A DNA stretch of 64,000 nucleotides from an uncultured Alteromonadaceae bacterium. Its GTDB lineage: Bacteria; Pseudomonadota; Gammaproteobacteria; Enterobacterales; Alteromonadaceae. The DNA lies in NCBI GenBank assembly GCA_947501935.1, contig CANMXU010000024.1, positions 17,202 through 81,201 on the forward strand, written 5' to 3'. Shown here piece after piece: positions 26,796 through 35,884 of this stretch. The notes under the pieces were generated by a model. The model made no database searches. It was not told the DNA's origin and saw only the letters and a program-made list of their open reading frames with translations. How positions within the stretch are numbered: the first letter of the stretch is position 1; every line of letters starts with the position of its first letter. Made by a program: the position numbers and the translations under genes.

Positions 26796-28487
26796 ATGTC
26801 AAACAATATTATTTATGATGCCATTGTGGTTGGTTCTGGAATTTCAGGTGGCTGGGCCGCTAAAGAGCTTACTGAAAAAGGCCTTAATGTTTTGGTATTA
26901 GAGCGTGGCCGACCTGTCGAGCATGTCAAAGACTATGTGACTGAACATAAGGGCGTATGGAACTTTAAATATCGGAATTTACCTGATCGTGACTTATACG
27001 ATAAAGAATACTTTGTACAAAAGCATAACCATTCTTTCAGTGAGTTTACTCGTCACTTTTTCAACAATGACTTAAAAAACCCGTACGACTACAACGAAGA
27101 TAAACCCTTTTATTGGTTAAGAGGTGATGTTGAAGGTGGTCGCTCTTTAACTTGGGGTCGTCAAGTTTATCGTTTTAGCGAACTAGACTTTGAAGCCAAC
27201 CAAAAAGATAACCATGGTGTTGATTGGCCAATTCGTTATGACGATATCAAAGACTGGTATTCGTATGTAGAAAAATTTATTGGTGTAAGTGGTCAAGCAG
27301 AAAACTTACCACAATTACCCGATAGTGAATTTCTGCCACCGATGCAATTTACTAAAATTGAAAAGGTGATGAAAGATAAAATCGCTGAAAATTTTGATGA
27401 TCGTATGATGACTATTGGTCGTGTCGCAATATTAACTCAAGCACACAATGGTCGAGCGCCGTGTCATTATTGTGGTCCTTGTCATAGAGGTTGCATGACA
27501 GGCTCATATTTTAGTAGCCAAAGCTCTACGCTACCTGCAGCTAAAAAAACCGGCCGTTTAACCATTAGGACGCACAGTGTTGTTGAAAAGTTGATTTATA
27601 ACCCTGAAACCAAAAAGGTTGACGGCGTTAAAGTTATTGATGCCAATAGCCATGAAAAACTTACTTTCTCAAGCAAACTTGTTTTCTTATGTGCATCAAC
27701 AGTAGGTAGTACACAACTGTTATTAAATTCAAAATCGAAAGATTTTCCAAATGGTCTAGCTAATAGCTCAGGTGTATTAGGGCACTATTTGATGGATCAC
27801 ACCATTGGTATATCTGCAATGGGTGTTATTCCAGGTAGTGAAGAAGATTATCATTATGGCAATCGCCCAAATGGTACTTATATTCCAAGATTTAAAAATC
27901 TTGACAAACAGCAAACGTCTTTTTTACGTGGCTATGGTTACCAAGGCTGGGGTGGGCGTATGGATTGGCGTTCAATTCATACTGATAAAAAAGGCTTCGG
28001 CAAAGAATTTAAAGAAGAGATGCAGCAACCAGGCCCTTGGGGCGTAGGCTTAATTGGCTTTGGTGAGTGCCTGCCGCGCTATGAAAACCATATGAAACTG
28101 TCAGATTCTAAAGTGGATAATTATGGTATCCCGCAAGTAGAGTTCCATTTCCAGTGGAGTAAAAATGAGATAGATATGCGTGATGATATGGCTAAAGAAG
28201 CTGAAGCTATGTTAGCGGCATCTGGAGCTACTAATATCACCACTTCTACCCATATTCACCCTGGTGGCGGAGCAATCCATGAAATGGGAACTGCCCGTAT
28301 GGGACGCGATCCTAAAACCTCTGTTTTGAACAAGCATAATCAATGTCATGACGTAGAGAATGTATTTGTTACTGATGGTTCATGCATGACCTCTGCTTCA
28401 TGTGTTAATCCATCTTTAACTTATATGGCACTAACCGCTAGGGCCGTAGATTACGCGGTTGCGCAGCTAGAAAAAAATAATAGTTAA
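26796..28487 (+). CDS. GMC-family FAD oxidoreductase with Cys cluster (glucoside 3-dehydrogenase-like)
   Basis: 563 residues from the ATG at 26796; an in-frame TTG at 26769 is less likely. FAD binds at VVGSGISGG (residues about 11-19), and the C-terminal catalytic His and Asn lie in HPGGGAIHEMGT and CVNPSLTYMAL. A Cys cluster CHYCGPCHRGC (C223, C226, C229, C233) resembles the Fe-S site reported in glucoside 3-dehydrogenase and bacterial FAD glucose dehydrogenase. These oxidise a hydroxyl, commonly C3 of a glycoside, and pass electrons to a cytochrome or quinone. No cytochrome subunit gene is adjacent. It is likely exported with the Tat small subunit. Confidence 0.88.
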   Translation: MSNNIIYDAIVVGSGISGGWAAKELTEKGLNVLVLERGRPVEHVKDYVTEHKGVWNFKYRNLPDRDLYDKEYFVQKHNHSFSEFTRHFFNNDLKNPYDYNEDKPFYWLRGDVEGGRSLTWGRQVYRFSELDFEANQKDNHGVDWPIRYDDIKDWYSYVEKFIGVSGQAENLPQLPDSEFLPPMQFTKIEKVMKDKIAENFDDRMMTIGRVAILTQAHNGRAPCHYCGPCHRGCMTGSYFSSQSSTLPAAKKTGRLTIRTHSVVEKLIYNPETKKVDGVKVIDANSHEKLTFSSKLVFLCASTVGSTQLLLNSKSKDFPNGLANSSGVLGHYLMDHTIGISAMGVIPGSEEDYHYGNRPNGTYIPRFKNLDKQQTSFLRGYGYQGWGGRMDWRSIHTDKKGFGKEFKEEMQQPGPWGVGLIGFGECLPRYENHMKLSDSKVDNYGIPQVEFHFQWSKNEIDMRDDMAKEAEAMLAASGATNITTSTHIHPGGGAIHEMGTARMGRDPKTSVLNKHNQCHDVENVFVTDGSCMTSASCVNPSLTYMALTARAVDYAVAQLEKNNS

Positions 28488-28639
28488 ACCCTAACGTAAA
28501 AGACAATGTTACACCTTAGCGAGTCGTGTCACATTTAAAATAAGCAATGAATTATGTTGATTCATTTAATCTTTATCTGACGACTCGCATTTTCATATGT
28601 TTTATTGATGTTTATAGAGCATTCGGTACTGAGGTAGTT

Positions 28640-30127
28640 ATGACCGTATTTTTAAAAAATGACATTTGTATTTCCGATACAACAACGACTTTAGATCGTT
28701 ATTTCCAAAACTGTATTGGCTCATGTCATGCCTACTTAACCTTGCGTGAAGACTTTCGCAAACATGTGCGCACCGTGCAAAACGAGATTGGTTTTAACAA
28801 TTTGAGGTGTCATGGCATTTTTCATGATTGGGTTGGTGTATACCGAGAAGTTGACGGTAAACCGGTTTTTAACTTTCAAAATGTTAATAAAATTTATGAC
28901 TTTTTTCTTGAACAAGGCGTGAAGCCGTATGTTGAATTAAGCTTCATGCCTTCAGCTCTGGCCAGTAGTAGCGATACTATTTTTCATTATCAAGCCAATA
29001 TAAGTCCTCCCAAAGATCATGGCTTATGGAGACAAATGATCACCGCCTTTGTTAAGCACTTGATCAATCGTTATGGCTTAGAAGAAGTTAAAACTTGGTA
29101 TTTTGAAGTTTGGAATGAACCTGATTTAAAAGGTCTTTTTTGGTCGGGCAGCCAAGCTGATTATTTTGAGTTATATCGTCACACAGCTTTGGCAATTAAA
29201 GCGATTGATGAGCAATTAAAAGTTGGTGGTCCATCAACGTCTAGAAACTTGTGGATTCAGGAGTTAATTGACTTTTGTACAGAGAATGACTTGCCTATCG
29301 ATTTTATTTCAACCCATCATTATTGTGCTGATGCTGCGCTTGAAACAGGAAGTGATGTATTTAACTTAGAGTATCGTGGTCAAAAAGCGATGCTATCTGA
29401 CGTATTAACCGCTGTTAAACAAGTTAGAAATTCAAAATTTTCAAAAGCTGAAGTGCATTACTCCGAGTGGAATGTATCACCTTGCCATGAAGATAAATAC
29501 GGCAAAGATTCAGAGTTTACCGCGGTGTTTTTATTGCAAACTTTAAAGGATTTAGCTGGTGTTGTTGATTCATATTCCTTTTGGTGTTTGTCGGATGTTT
29601 TTGAAGAAACAGGTCCTGGTAGCCAACCGTATTCAGGAAAATATGGCTTAATAAATATGCACGGTATTAAAAAATCTGTTTTTCATGCTTATAAATTTTT
29701 AAGTCAATTATACGACAATGTGCTTGCTAGCCCGAGCAACTCATCATGGGTAACTAGGTCTAAATCGGGCAATTTAAGGGTATTAAGTTGGAACTTTAAT
29801 GAACCATTAAGCGTTGATTTTAATGGTAATGATTACCTTCTTGATGAACTAAATAAAGATGAAAGCTTTGAGCTAAGCGATATTAATGGCCGTTATCGAG
29901 TTAAAGGCTATCGCGTTGATAAGTTTGTTGGCAATAGTTATCGCAATTGGCAAGCAATTGGCGCCCCTGAATACCTTACTAAGACTCAAGTCGATGAATT
30001 AATAGCCAGCTCTGAACCTGAATTGTTTATAGACGAAGAAATAAGCTGTGATGGAATATTAGCTTTGCAACATTTACTAACACCATGTGCCATAGTTTTT
30101 TATGACATTGAAAAAGTAGCTGAGTAA
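28640..30127 (+). CDS. GH39 beta-xylosidase
   Basis: 495 residues. ATG 28640 is chosen over an upstream ATG at 28547 because GAGG lies 8 bases before it and the protein then aligns with known GH39 enzymes. The acid/base Glu is E160 in EVWNEPD and the nucleophile is E276 in HYSEWN, very close to E160/E277 of characterised GH39 xylosidases. There is no signal peptide, so it should act in the cytoplasm and release xylose from short xylo-oligosaccharides or xylosides. The GPH symporter gene follows after 41 bases, a typical import-and-cleave pair. Confidence 0.92.
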   Translation: MTVFLKNDICISDTTTTLDRYFQNCIGSCHAYLTLREDFRKHVRTVQNEIGFNNLRCHGIFHDWVGVYREVDGKPVFNFQNVNKIYDFFLEQGVKPYVELSFMPSALASSSDTIFHYQANISPPKDHGLWRQMITAFVKHLINRYGLEEVKTWYFEVWNEPDLKGLFWSGSQADYFELYRHTALAIKAIDEQLKVGGPSTSRNLWIQELIDFCTENDLPIDFISTHHYCADAALETGSDVFNLEYRGQKAMLSDVLTAVKQVRNSKFSKAEVHYSEWNVSPCHEDKYGKDSEFTAVFLLQTLKDLAGVVDSYSFWCLSDVFEETGPGSQPYSGKYGLINMHGIKKSVFHAYKFLSQLYDNVLASPSNSSWVTRSKSGNLRVLSWNFNEPLSVDFNGNDYLLDELNKDESFELSDINGRYRVKGYRVDKFVGNSYRNWQAIGAPEYLTKTQVDELIASSEPELFIDEEISCDGILALQHLLTPCAIVFYDIEKVAE

Positions 30128-30168
30128 TTAATTCATAACTATCATCGTTTGCAAATAAGGTTTATATC

Positions 30169-31533
30169 ATGAGTCATCAGTCAAGCAAGCTATCGGTTAC
30201 TGAAAAAATAGGTTACGGCATGGGAGACGCGGCCAGTAATATAATCTTTCAAACGGTAATGACTTTTTTAGCTTTTTTCTATACCGATATATTTGGTATT
30301 TCAGCTGCGGCTGTGGGCACTTTGTTTTTGTCGGTTAGGTTACTCGATGCTATAACAGATCCGCTTATGGGCTCATTGGCGGATAGAACCGAAACACGTT
30401 GGGGAAAATACCGCCCTTACTTATTATGGCTGTGTGTTCCGTATGCTTTGATATGCATCTTAACCTTTACTACGCCTGATTGGGGCGATAACGCTAAGCT
30501 GATATACGCCTTTGTCACCTACAGCTTATTAATGATCATGTACACAGCAATAAATATTCCCTATTGTGCTTTAGGCGGAGTGTTAACATCAGACTCAAAA
30601 GAACGAGTTTCCATACAATCATATCGCTTTGCTTTAGCCTCTATTGCCGGTATTTTCATTACCGCTTGTACCTTGCCTTTGGTTGATTACTTTGGTGCAG
30701 GAGATAAAGCGTTAGGTTACCAACTGACCATCACTTTCATGAGTGTTATTGGTATTGCTTTATTCTTAATTTGTTTTGCGACAACAAAAGAGCGTATTGC
30801 TGCTCCGAAAAGAGAAAAAGCATCAATTAAGCATGACCTGAAGCTTTTACTTAAAAATGACCAATGGATTGTCGTTGGGATTATTACTTTTATCGTGATG
30901 TTTGCCGTTATTTTACGTGCAACAGTCTCGCTGTACTATGTTAATTACGTACTCGAACAGCCTTCACTTGCCACAGCTTTTGTAACGACAGGAATGGTTG
31001 GCATGTTTTTAGGCACATTGTTCGCAAAACCCATCACAGACAGGTTTTGTAAAGTGAGTGTTTATCGCTATACCACCTTGCTGATCGCCACTTTATGCTT
31101 TTGTTTATATTTCCTAAATCCAAGCTTTATTATTTTAGCGTTCGCTTTTCAATTTGCTATCGGCTTTTTGCAACAAATGACGACACCTATTATTTGGGTG
31201 ATGATGACTGATACCGTTGATTATGGCGAATGGAAAACTGGTGAGCGTTTAACGGCATTTACTTTCTCTGGTTCATTGTTCATTTTGAAGCTTGGTATGT
31301 CTATCGCAGGAGCCGTAGCTGGTTGGATCTTAGCTTTTTATGGTTATCAAGGTGGCGAAACACAAACAGAAAGTGCCTTAAATGGTATTAACTTACTCTT
31401 TACAATTATCCCTGCTGTGGCCTCACTATTTGCTTTCTATCTGGTGAGTCATTATCGCTTGAATAAAAGGGAATTAGCACAAGTGCAAAGCGATATTTCG
31501 GCTTTACCAAAAATTCAAGAGGAGCTTAGTTAA
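30169..31533 (+). CDS. GPH-family glycoside/pentoside symporter (MFS)
   Basis: 454 residues with about twelve hydrophobic segments. The start has the hallmark EKIGYGMGDAASN of glycoside-pentoside-hexuronide:cation symporters, followed by DPLMGSLADRTETRWGKYRPYLLW and the late VMMTDTVDYGEWKTGERLTAF. It probably moves xylosides or xylo-oligosaccharides with sodium or protons into the cytoplasm for the GH39 enzyme encoded just before. Its TAA overlaps the ATG of the next gene (TAATG), so the genes are coupled. Confidence 0.92.
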   Translation: MSHQSSKLSVTEKIGYGMGDAASNIIFQTVMTFLAFFYTDIFGISAAAVGTLFLSVRLLDAITDPLMGSLADRTETRWGKYRPYLLWLCVPYALICILTFTTPDWGDNAKLIYAFVTYSLLMIMYTAINIPYCALGGVLTSDSKERVSIQSYRFALASIAGIFITACTLPLVDYFGAGDKALGYQLTITFMSVIGIALFLICFATTKERIAAPKREKASIKHDLKLLLKNDQWIVVGIITFIVMFAVILRATVSLYYVNYVLEQPSLATAFVTTGMVGMFLGTLFAKPITDRFCKVSVYRYTTLLIATLCFCLYFLNPSFIILAFAFQFAIGFLQQMTTPIIWVMMTDTVDYGEWKTGERLTAFTFSGSLFILKLGMSIAGAVAGWILAFYGYQGGETQTESALNGINLLFTIIPAVASLFAFYLVSHYRLNKRELAQVQSDISALPKIQEELS

Positions 31534-32483
31534 TGCTTGTATCTATAATGTCTCGACGTCATGCCCTTAAATTGGCTTTAGCTGGTAGTGCTGCGCTAGC
31601 GGCTAATAAAGGCTTTGCTTCTATGATCAATGAAGCAAATAATTCGCAGAAAACTAACCTTTATAAAGAAAACTTAGGCGTACAGTTATATAGCATTCGT
31701 GAGCAGCTATTAAACAACGCTAATAGTGCTTTTGAGCAACTAGCAGGTATTGGTTATCAGCACGTTGAGTGGTTTGATGTAACAACCCTAGACAAACAGG
31801 CTTCCTTGGCTCAAAAACAAGGCTTATCTATTAGTAGTGCTCATGTTTTATCTCCCTATATTACGGGAAATAAATTGATGCAAGCGGCGATACCTAGTGA
31901 TTTAAATAGTCCAGAGAAACTAATCGAAAAGTTAAATAATCATGGCATTAAAAACTTAGTTTTGTCTTATCTTTTTGAAGATGAACGCCAACACATTGAC
32001 CAGTATAAATACTTAAGTGAACGATTAAACCATGTGGGCGAATTATGCCAAACAGCGGGGATTCAGTTTTGTTATCACAATCATGAGTTTGAGTTTGAAT
32101 TACTTAATGGTCAACGACCTTTTGACCTGTTACTGGATGAGCTTGACCACAATAATGTTAAGTTTGAACTTGATGTTTTTTGGGTGAAATATGCAGGGCT
32201 TGAACCTGATATATTGATCTCCCAATTAGGTAAACGTTGTGCATTGCTACACCTAAAAGACCTGAAAAGTATGCCTTTAACTAATCAAATCCATTCCACT
32301 CCTGCCGATGAAGCGCTGTTTAAACCTATAGGCTCGGGCATTATTGATTTTGGCAAAGTATTAACGGCAGCACAAAAGGTCGGAGTGGATAAGGTCTTTG
32401 TAGAACAAGACCATAATACGGGCCATATCTTTGAAGACCTTAAAAGCAGTTTTAATTATTTACAAACCTTGAATACCAAATAA
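31533..32483 (+). CDS. Tat-exported sugar isomerase/epimerase-like TIM barrel
   Basis: 316 residues. GAGGAG precedes the ATG that overlaps the preceding stop. A twin-arginine-like signal (MSRRHALKLALAGSAALAA) begins at residue 6, so the protein is probably periplasmic, unusual for this family but common for members that act on keto-glycosides. Motifs: GIGYQHVEWFDV, GIQFCYHNHEFEFELLNG, NVKFELDVFWVKYAGLEP, LLHLKDLKS and FVEQDH for the metal ligands. The neighbours (GMC pair upstream, ThuA-like gene downstream) support a role in a periplasmic keto-sugar step. The exact reaction is unknown. Confidence 0.85.
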   Translation: MLVSIMSRRHALKLALAGSAALAANKGFASMINEANNSQKTNLYKENLGVQLYSIREQLLNNANSAFEQLAGIGYQHVEWFDVTTLDKQASLAQKQGLSISSAHVLSPYITGNKLMQAAIPSDLNSPEKLIEKLNNHGIKNLVLSYLFEDERQHIDQYKYLSERLNHVGELCQTAGIQFCYHNHEFEFELLNGQRPFDLLLDELDHNNVKFELDVFWVKYAGLEPDILISQLGKRCALLHLKDLKSMPLTNQIHSTPADEALFKPIGSGIIDFGKVLTAAQKVGVDKVFVEQDHNTGHIFEDLKSSFNYLQTLNTK

Positions 32484-32494
32484 GGGCCATGTTC

Positions 32495-33562
32495 ATGTTT
32501 AAGTTGAAATCCTATATTCAAATTTTCTTAGTGCCATATTTATTACTCATTAGTGCCTGTAGTGAACAAAGAAATACTGAAAGTCATACCAAAAGCAATA
32601 CTGAAAATATGGTTGCTAATGTAGCAGAATCGACAAAAGTTAGCCAAGCAACCAAAATACTTTATATAACAAGTGTTGGTTGGTTTCATGATTATCAACA
32701 ACAAATTGCAACACTTAGTGGCGGTATTAATCAATACCTTAATGCTGATATTGACGTTATTGTTGGCGATGTAGAAAAACTGAAAACAACTGATTTCTCT
32801 AAAGGTTATGATCTACTTATTTATAATTTTTGTCATGCAGCGCAAAGAGATGAAGATTTAGTGCAAAGCTTAATATCTCCTGTTACTGATAAAGGTTTAC
32901 CCTTGATTGCTCTACATTGTGCGATGCACTCTTTTCAGTTTGATTCAAAGTGGCCAGAGTTTTTAGGTTTACACACCTTACGACACGAAAAACAACGGAG
33001 CATGGCAGTTGAAAAAGTAGGTGAACATGTGTTGGTACAAGATTTTCCTGACAGCTGGAATTTAGCTAGCGATGAACTTTATATTACGCTAAGCCAAAAT
33101 GAAAACACGACCCCACTGCTACATAGTTACGGTATTGAAACTAAAAAGCATCATACCCAAGCTTGGATTTATCAATCAGGACAAGGGCAAATTATTGGCA
33201 CCACGTTAGGCCATAATGAATCAACGCTAAGTAATAACTATTTTCAACGCTTCTTTGCAAATAGCATTCAATATTTACTCGGCCAAGAGTTAACGACTAA
33301 GGCCGAACAATCCGTTTTTTCTACAGTGAATATATTATCTAAAAACGTTAGCTATCCCGACAAAGCTGAAAAACAGTGTGTTATCCATAATATGTTCGCT
33401 ATCGGTGGTGAGAAAGTAAAGGCCTGTGTAGCACAAAAATGTACTGATGCTTCAACCGTGCCTGAGTGCACAACCCAATGTCAGCAAGAAAATCCTTGGC
33501 CTGTTCCTGAAACATTAAGAGAGGCATGTCAGAACAATGAGCTTACCGTCCCCAACTTATAA
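32495..33562 (+). CDS. ThuA-like lipoprotein with cysteine-rich C-terminus
   Basis: 355 residues from the second in-frame ATG (32495), which has AAGGG at the right distance. The signal ends in the lipobox LLISAC. Residues about 60-265 form a ThuA-like fold: ILYITSVGWFHDYQQQI at the start, YDLLIYNFCHAAQ, LPLIALHCAMHSF and GQIIGTTLGHNES. ThuA with ThuB acts on 3-keto-disaccharides in rhizobia, and related domains occur in many keto-glycoside clusters. The last 70 residues carry six cysteines (KQC, KAC, QKC, PEC, TQC, EAC) and no known domain; two or three disulphides would fit a periplasmic location. Its end overlaps the region before the next gene. Confidence 0.8.
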   Translation: MFKLKSYIQIFLVPYLLLISACSEQRNTESHTKSNTENMVANVAESTKVSQATKILYITSVGWFHDYQQQIATLSGGINQYLNADIDVIVGDVEKLKTTDFSKGYDLLIYNFCHAAQRDEDLVQSLISPVTDKGLPLIALHCAMHSFQFDSKWPEFLGLHTLRHEKQRSMAVEKVGEHVLVQDFPDSWNLASDELYITLSQNENTTPLLHSYGIETKKHHTQAWIYQSGQGQIIGTTLGHNESTLSNNYFQRFFANSIQYLLGQELTTKAEQSVFSTVNILSKNVSYPDKAEKQCVIHNMFAIGGEKVKACVAQKCTDASTVPECTTQCQQENPWPVPETLREACQNNELTVPNL

Positions 33563-33587
33563 AAATATTTTCAATGAGGAGTTTAAG

Positions 33588-35768
33588 ATGACCCGAAATT
33601 TTTTCAAAACCCTAGCGACAAGTTTTACTTGTGCGCTGATGCTCTCAGCTTGTGCTGATAAGAAGCACAATGGAGACGAAATTGTTGTTAAAAAAACAAT
33701 TGCTGCAGCCAAAGTTAATGTAATTAATGATATAACCTGGGATGATTTCCAAGCTTATGGTTGTCAAGTTGAACGTTTACAAAGCAATCAAATTAAAATA
33801 AAAATTGCGGCACAACCTTGCACCTTGATGTTAATGAGCGACAAACTAAGTCAGTTAACCAGTGATAAATGGTTATCCTTTATGCGTCATAGTGATGGAA
33901 AGAAAGTAATAGGTGCGACCATGCTTTTTTGGTCGAAAAACAATAAAGGTCAAAGACCCGATTTAACGTTAACCGATGGACTATTTCCTGAACTATCTTC
34001 TCGAAGAGCTATCCCGTTAACAATATTAGCCGAAGGGCGTGGAACACCGAAAACACCAGGCTCTTTAATCGCTTTTGCCTTTGGCAGTGGTGTTCACCTT
34101 GATGAATGGGCAAGGTTTGCCGTTTCTATAAGCAACCTTTATGGTGGTGAGCAAACAGTTATTTTAGACGAATTCATGTTTACTGATGCAGAGCCTGATT
34201 ACCCCATTAGTGACAAAGTGATTATAGATGAGATTGGTCAGTGGAAAGCTGTTGATTTTAAAGACAAGCTTGCTGATGCTGACGATATGGCTCAATATTT
34301 ACAGGCCGCGGCTAGTAAAGCGGTACCTGAACGTGAAACTGATACCTTAAGTCACTTTGGCGGGATTAAATCGAAAAAATACGATGCTACTGGATATTTT
34401 CGCACCCAGTTTGATGATGACCGTTGGTTTCTTGTTGACCCTCAAGGCTATGCTTTTTACAGTATAGGTATTGATATTATTGGCGCTGGAGTTGGTGGCA
34501 ATATTGATGGCATTAAAGGCTTGCATGAGTGGTTACCAAATGAAGATGACCCTACCTATAAAAAAGCATGGATTAAGGCTGATTACATTCAAGATATCCG
34601 TTCAAAAACAGGGCACTCGAGTGCTAACTTATTTGACTTTGGTACGGCAAATTTAATTAGAACCTTTGGTGAAAACTGGCACCAAAAATGGAGCGATATT
34701 ACCGCGCGTCGTTTAATTGAATGGAATGTAAATACAGTGGGTAATTGGTCTGATATGGACTTTGCTCGCAGTAGTAAAACACCTTATGTAATGCCGATGG
34801 AAAAATTTCCAGTAACAGCTAAGCGTATATTTAGAGACTTTCCAGACGTGTTTAGCGAAGAGTATGCCAATAAATCTAAAGCTTTTGCACAGCAACTAGA
34901 AACCTACAAAAATGACCCTTATCTTATTGGTTATTTTATGAATAACGAGCCTGGCTGGGCCTATATTCCAACCATTAACTTAGCTGAGGAGCTACTGGCT
35001 AAAGGCGATGGTTATACTTCTAAAAATAAATTGATCGAGTTTTTAAAACAACAATATAACAATGATATCTTGGCTTTTAATAAAGCGTGGGCTAGTAAAT
35101 TTACTGACTTTAGTGACTTAAATACACCAATTAGACGTGCGGCTGAATTATCTGAAACGGCGGCAAGTGACTTACTGGCTTTCTCAACTAAGTTACTTGA
35201 AGAATACATTCGTGTCCCTGTAGCAGCTACTAAGAAAGTCGATCCTAACCATTTGAATATGGGCATGCGCTGGGCATCGAGTGCTTTAAAGCAAAAGTGG
35301 CGCTTTGCCGGTAGCCAGTATTTAGACGTATTTTCGATGAATAACTACACTGACGACCCGACCACGCGTCTAGATATTGCGGCAGAAATGTCAGACGGCT
35401 TGCCAATTTTAATTGGTGAATTTCATCATGGTTCAATGGAGGCCGGCCATCCAAGTTATGGAGCTCGTTGGACGAAAACAGAAGCACAAAGAGCTATTGC
35501 TTACCAATATTATGCTGAAAAAGCGGCAGCACATCCTAATAGTATTGGTATACATTACTTCGCTTATAATGATGATCCAGTACTAGGTAGATTTGATGGT
35601 GAAAACTTCCATCATGGCTTTGTTACGACCGCTCATAAACCCTATAGCGATTTTATCGAAGGCTATAAAAAAGCTAATGAAGGCCTTTATGATGTCTTAC
35701 TTAAAAAACGTGAGCCAATAGAGAAGTATCCTGATGATATGGTTAAATCATTTAACATGAGTTTTTAA
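33588..35768 (+). CDS. Agarase-like glycoside hydrolase (clan GH-A, GH50-like), lipoprotein
   Basis: 726 residues. ATG 33588 follows GAGGAG and begins a lipoprotein signal (lipobox LMLSAC); an upstream in-frame ATG at 33537 overlaps the previous gene. An N-terminal carbohydrate-binding-like region leads to the catalytic barrel: DDDRWFLVDPQGYAFYSIG, WNVNTVGNWSD, MNNEPGWAY (acid/base E454) and IGEFHHGS (nucleophile E611). This order and the GEFHHG motif recall GH50 beta-agarases. The enzyme would cleave a beta-linked polysaccharide at the cell surface or in the periplasm. The target may be agar or another algal glycan; the xylose genes nearby leave xylan-type targets open. Confidence 0.75.
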   Translation: MTRNFFKTLATSFTCALMLSACADKKHNGDEIVVKKTIAAAKVNVINDITWDDFQAYGCQVERLQSNQIKIKIAAQPCTLMLMSDKLSQLTSDKWLSFMRHSDGKKVIGATMLFWSKNNKGQRPDLTLTDGLFPELSSRRAIPLTILAEGRGTPKTPGSLIAFAFGSGVHLDEWARFAVSISNLYGGEQTVILDEFMFTDAEPDYPISDKVIIDEIGQWKAVDFKDKLADADDMAQYLQAAASKAVPERETDTLSHFGGIKSKKYDATGYFRTQFDDDRWFLVDPQGYAFYSIGIDIIGAGVGGNIDGIKGLHEWLPNEDDPTYKKAWIKADYIQDIRSKTGHSSANLFDFGTANLIRTFGENWHQKWSDITARRLIEWNVNTVGNWSDMDFARSSKTPYVMPMEKFPVTAKRIFRDFPDVFSEEYANKSKAFAQQLETYKNDPYLIGYFMNNEPGWAYIPTINLAEELLAKGDGYTSKNKLIEFLKQQYNNDILAFNKAWASKFTDFSDLNTPIRRAAELSETAASDLLAFSTKLLEEYIRVPVAATKKVDPNHLNMGMRWASSALKQKWRFAGSQYLDVFSMNNYTDDPTTRLDIAAEMSDGLPILIGEFHHGSMEAGHPSYGARWTKTEAQRAIAYQYYAEKAAAHPNSIGIHYFAYNDDPVLGRFDGENFHHGFVTTAHKPYSDFIEGYKKANEGLYDVLLKKREPIEKYPDDMVKSFNMSF

Positions 35769-35792
35769 CAAATAATAGTTCTTATATTAATA

Positions 35793-35823
35793 AGCCGGTT
35801 ACCAATATAACCGGCTTTTTTTA
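35793..35823 (+). terminator. Rho-independent terminator after the agarase-like gene
   Basis: Perfect 9-bp stem AGCCGGTTA (35793-35801) with TAACCGGCT (35808-35816), then a T-run to 35821. It ends the plus-strand cluster that begins with the MFS gene. Confidence 0.9.
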
Positions 35824-35884
35824 TTTACTGCTAAAAATAAATATATAGGACTAAACCACTATTCATGAAATAGGTATTGACGTT

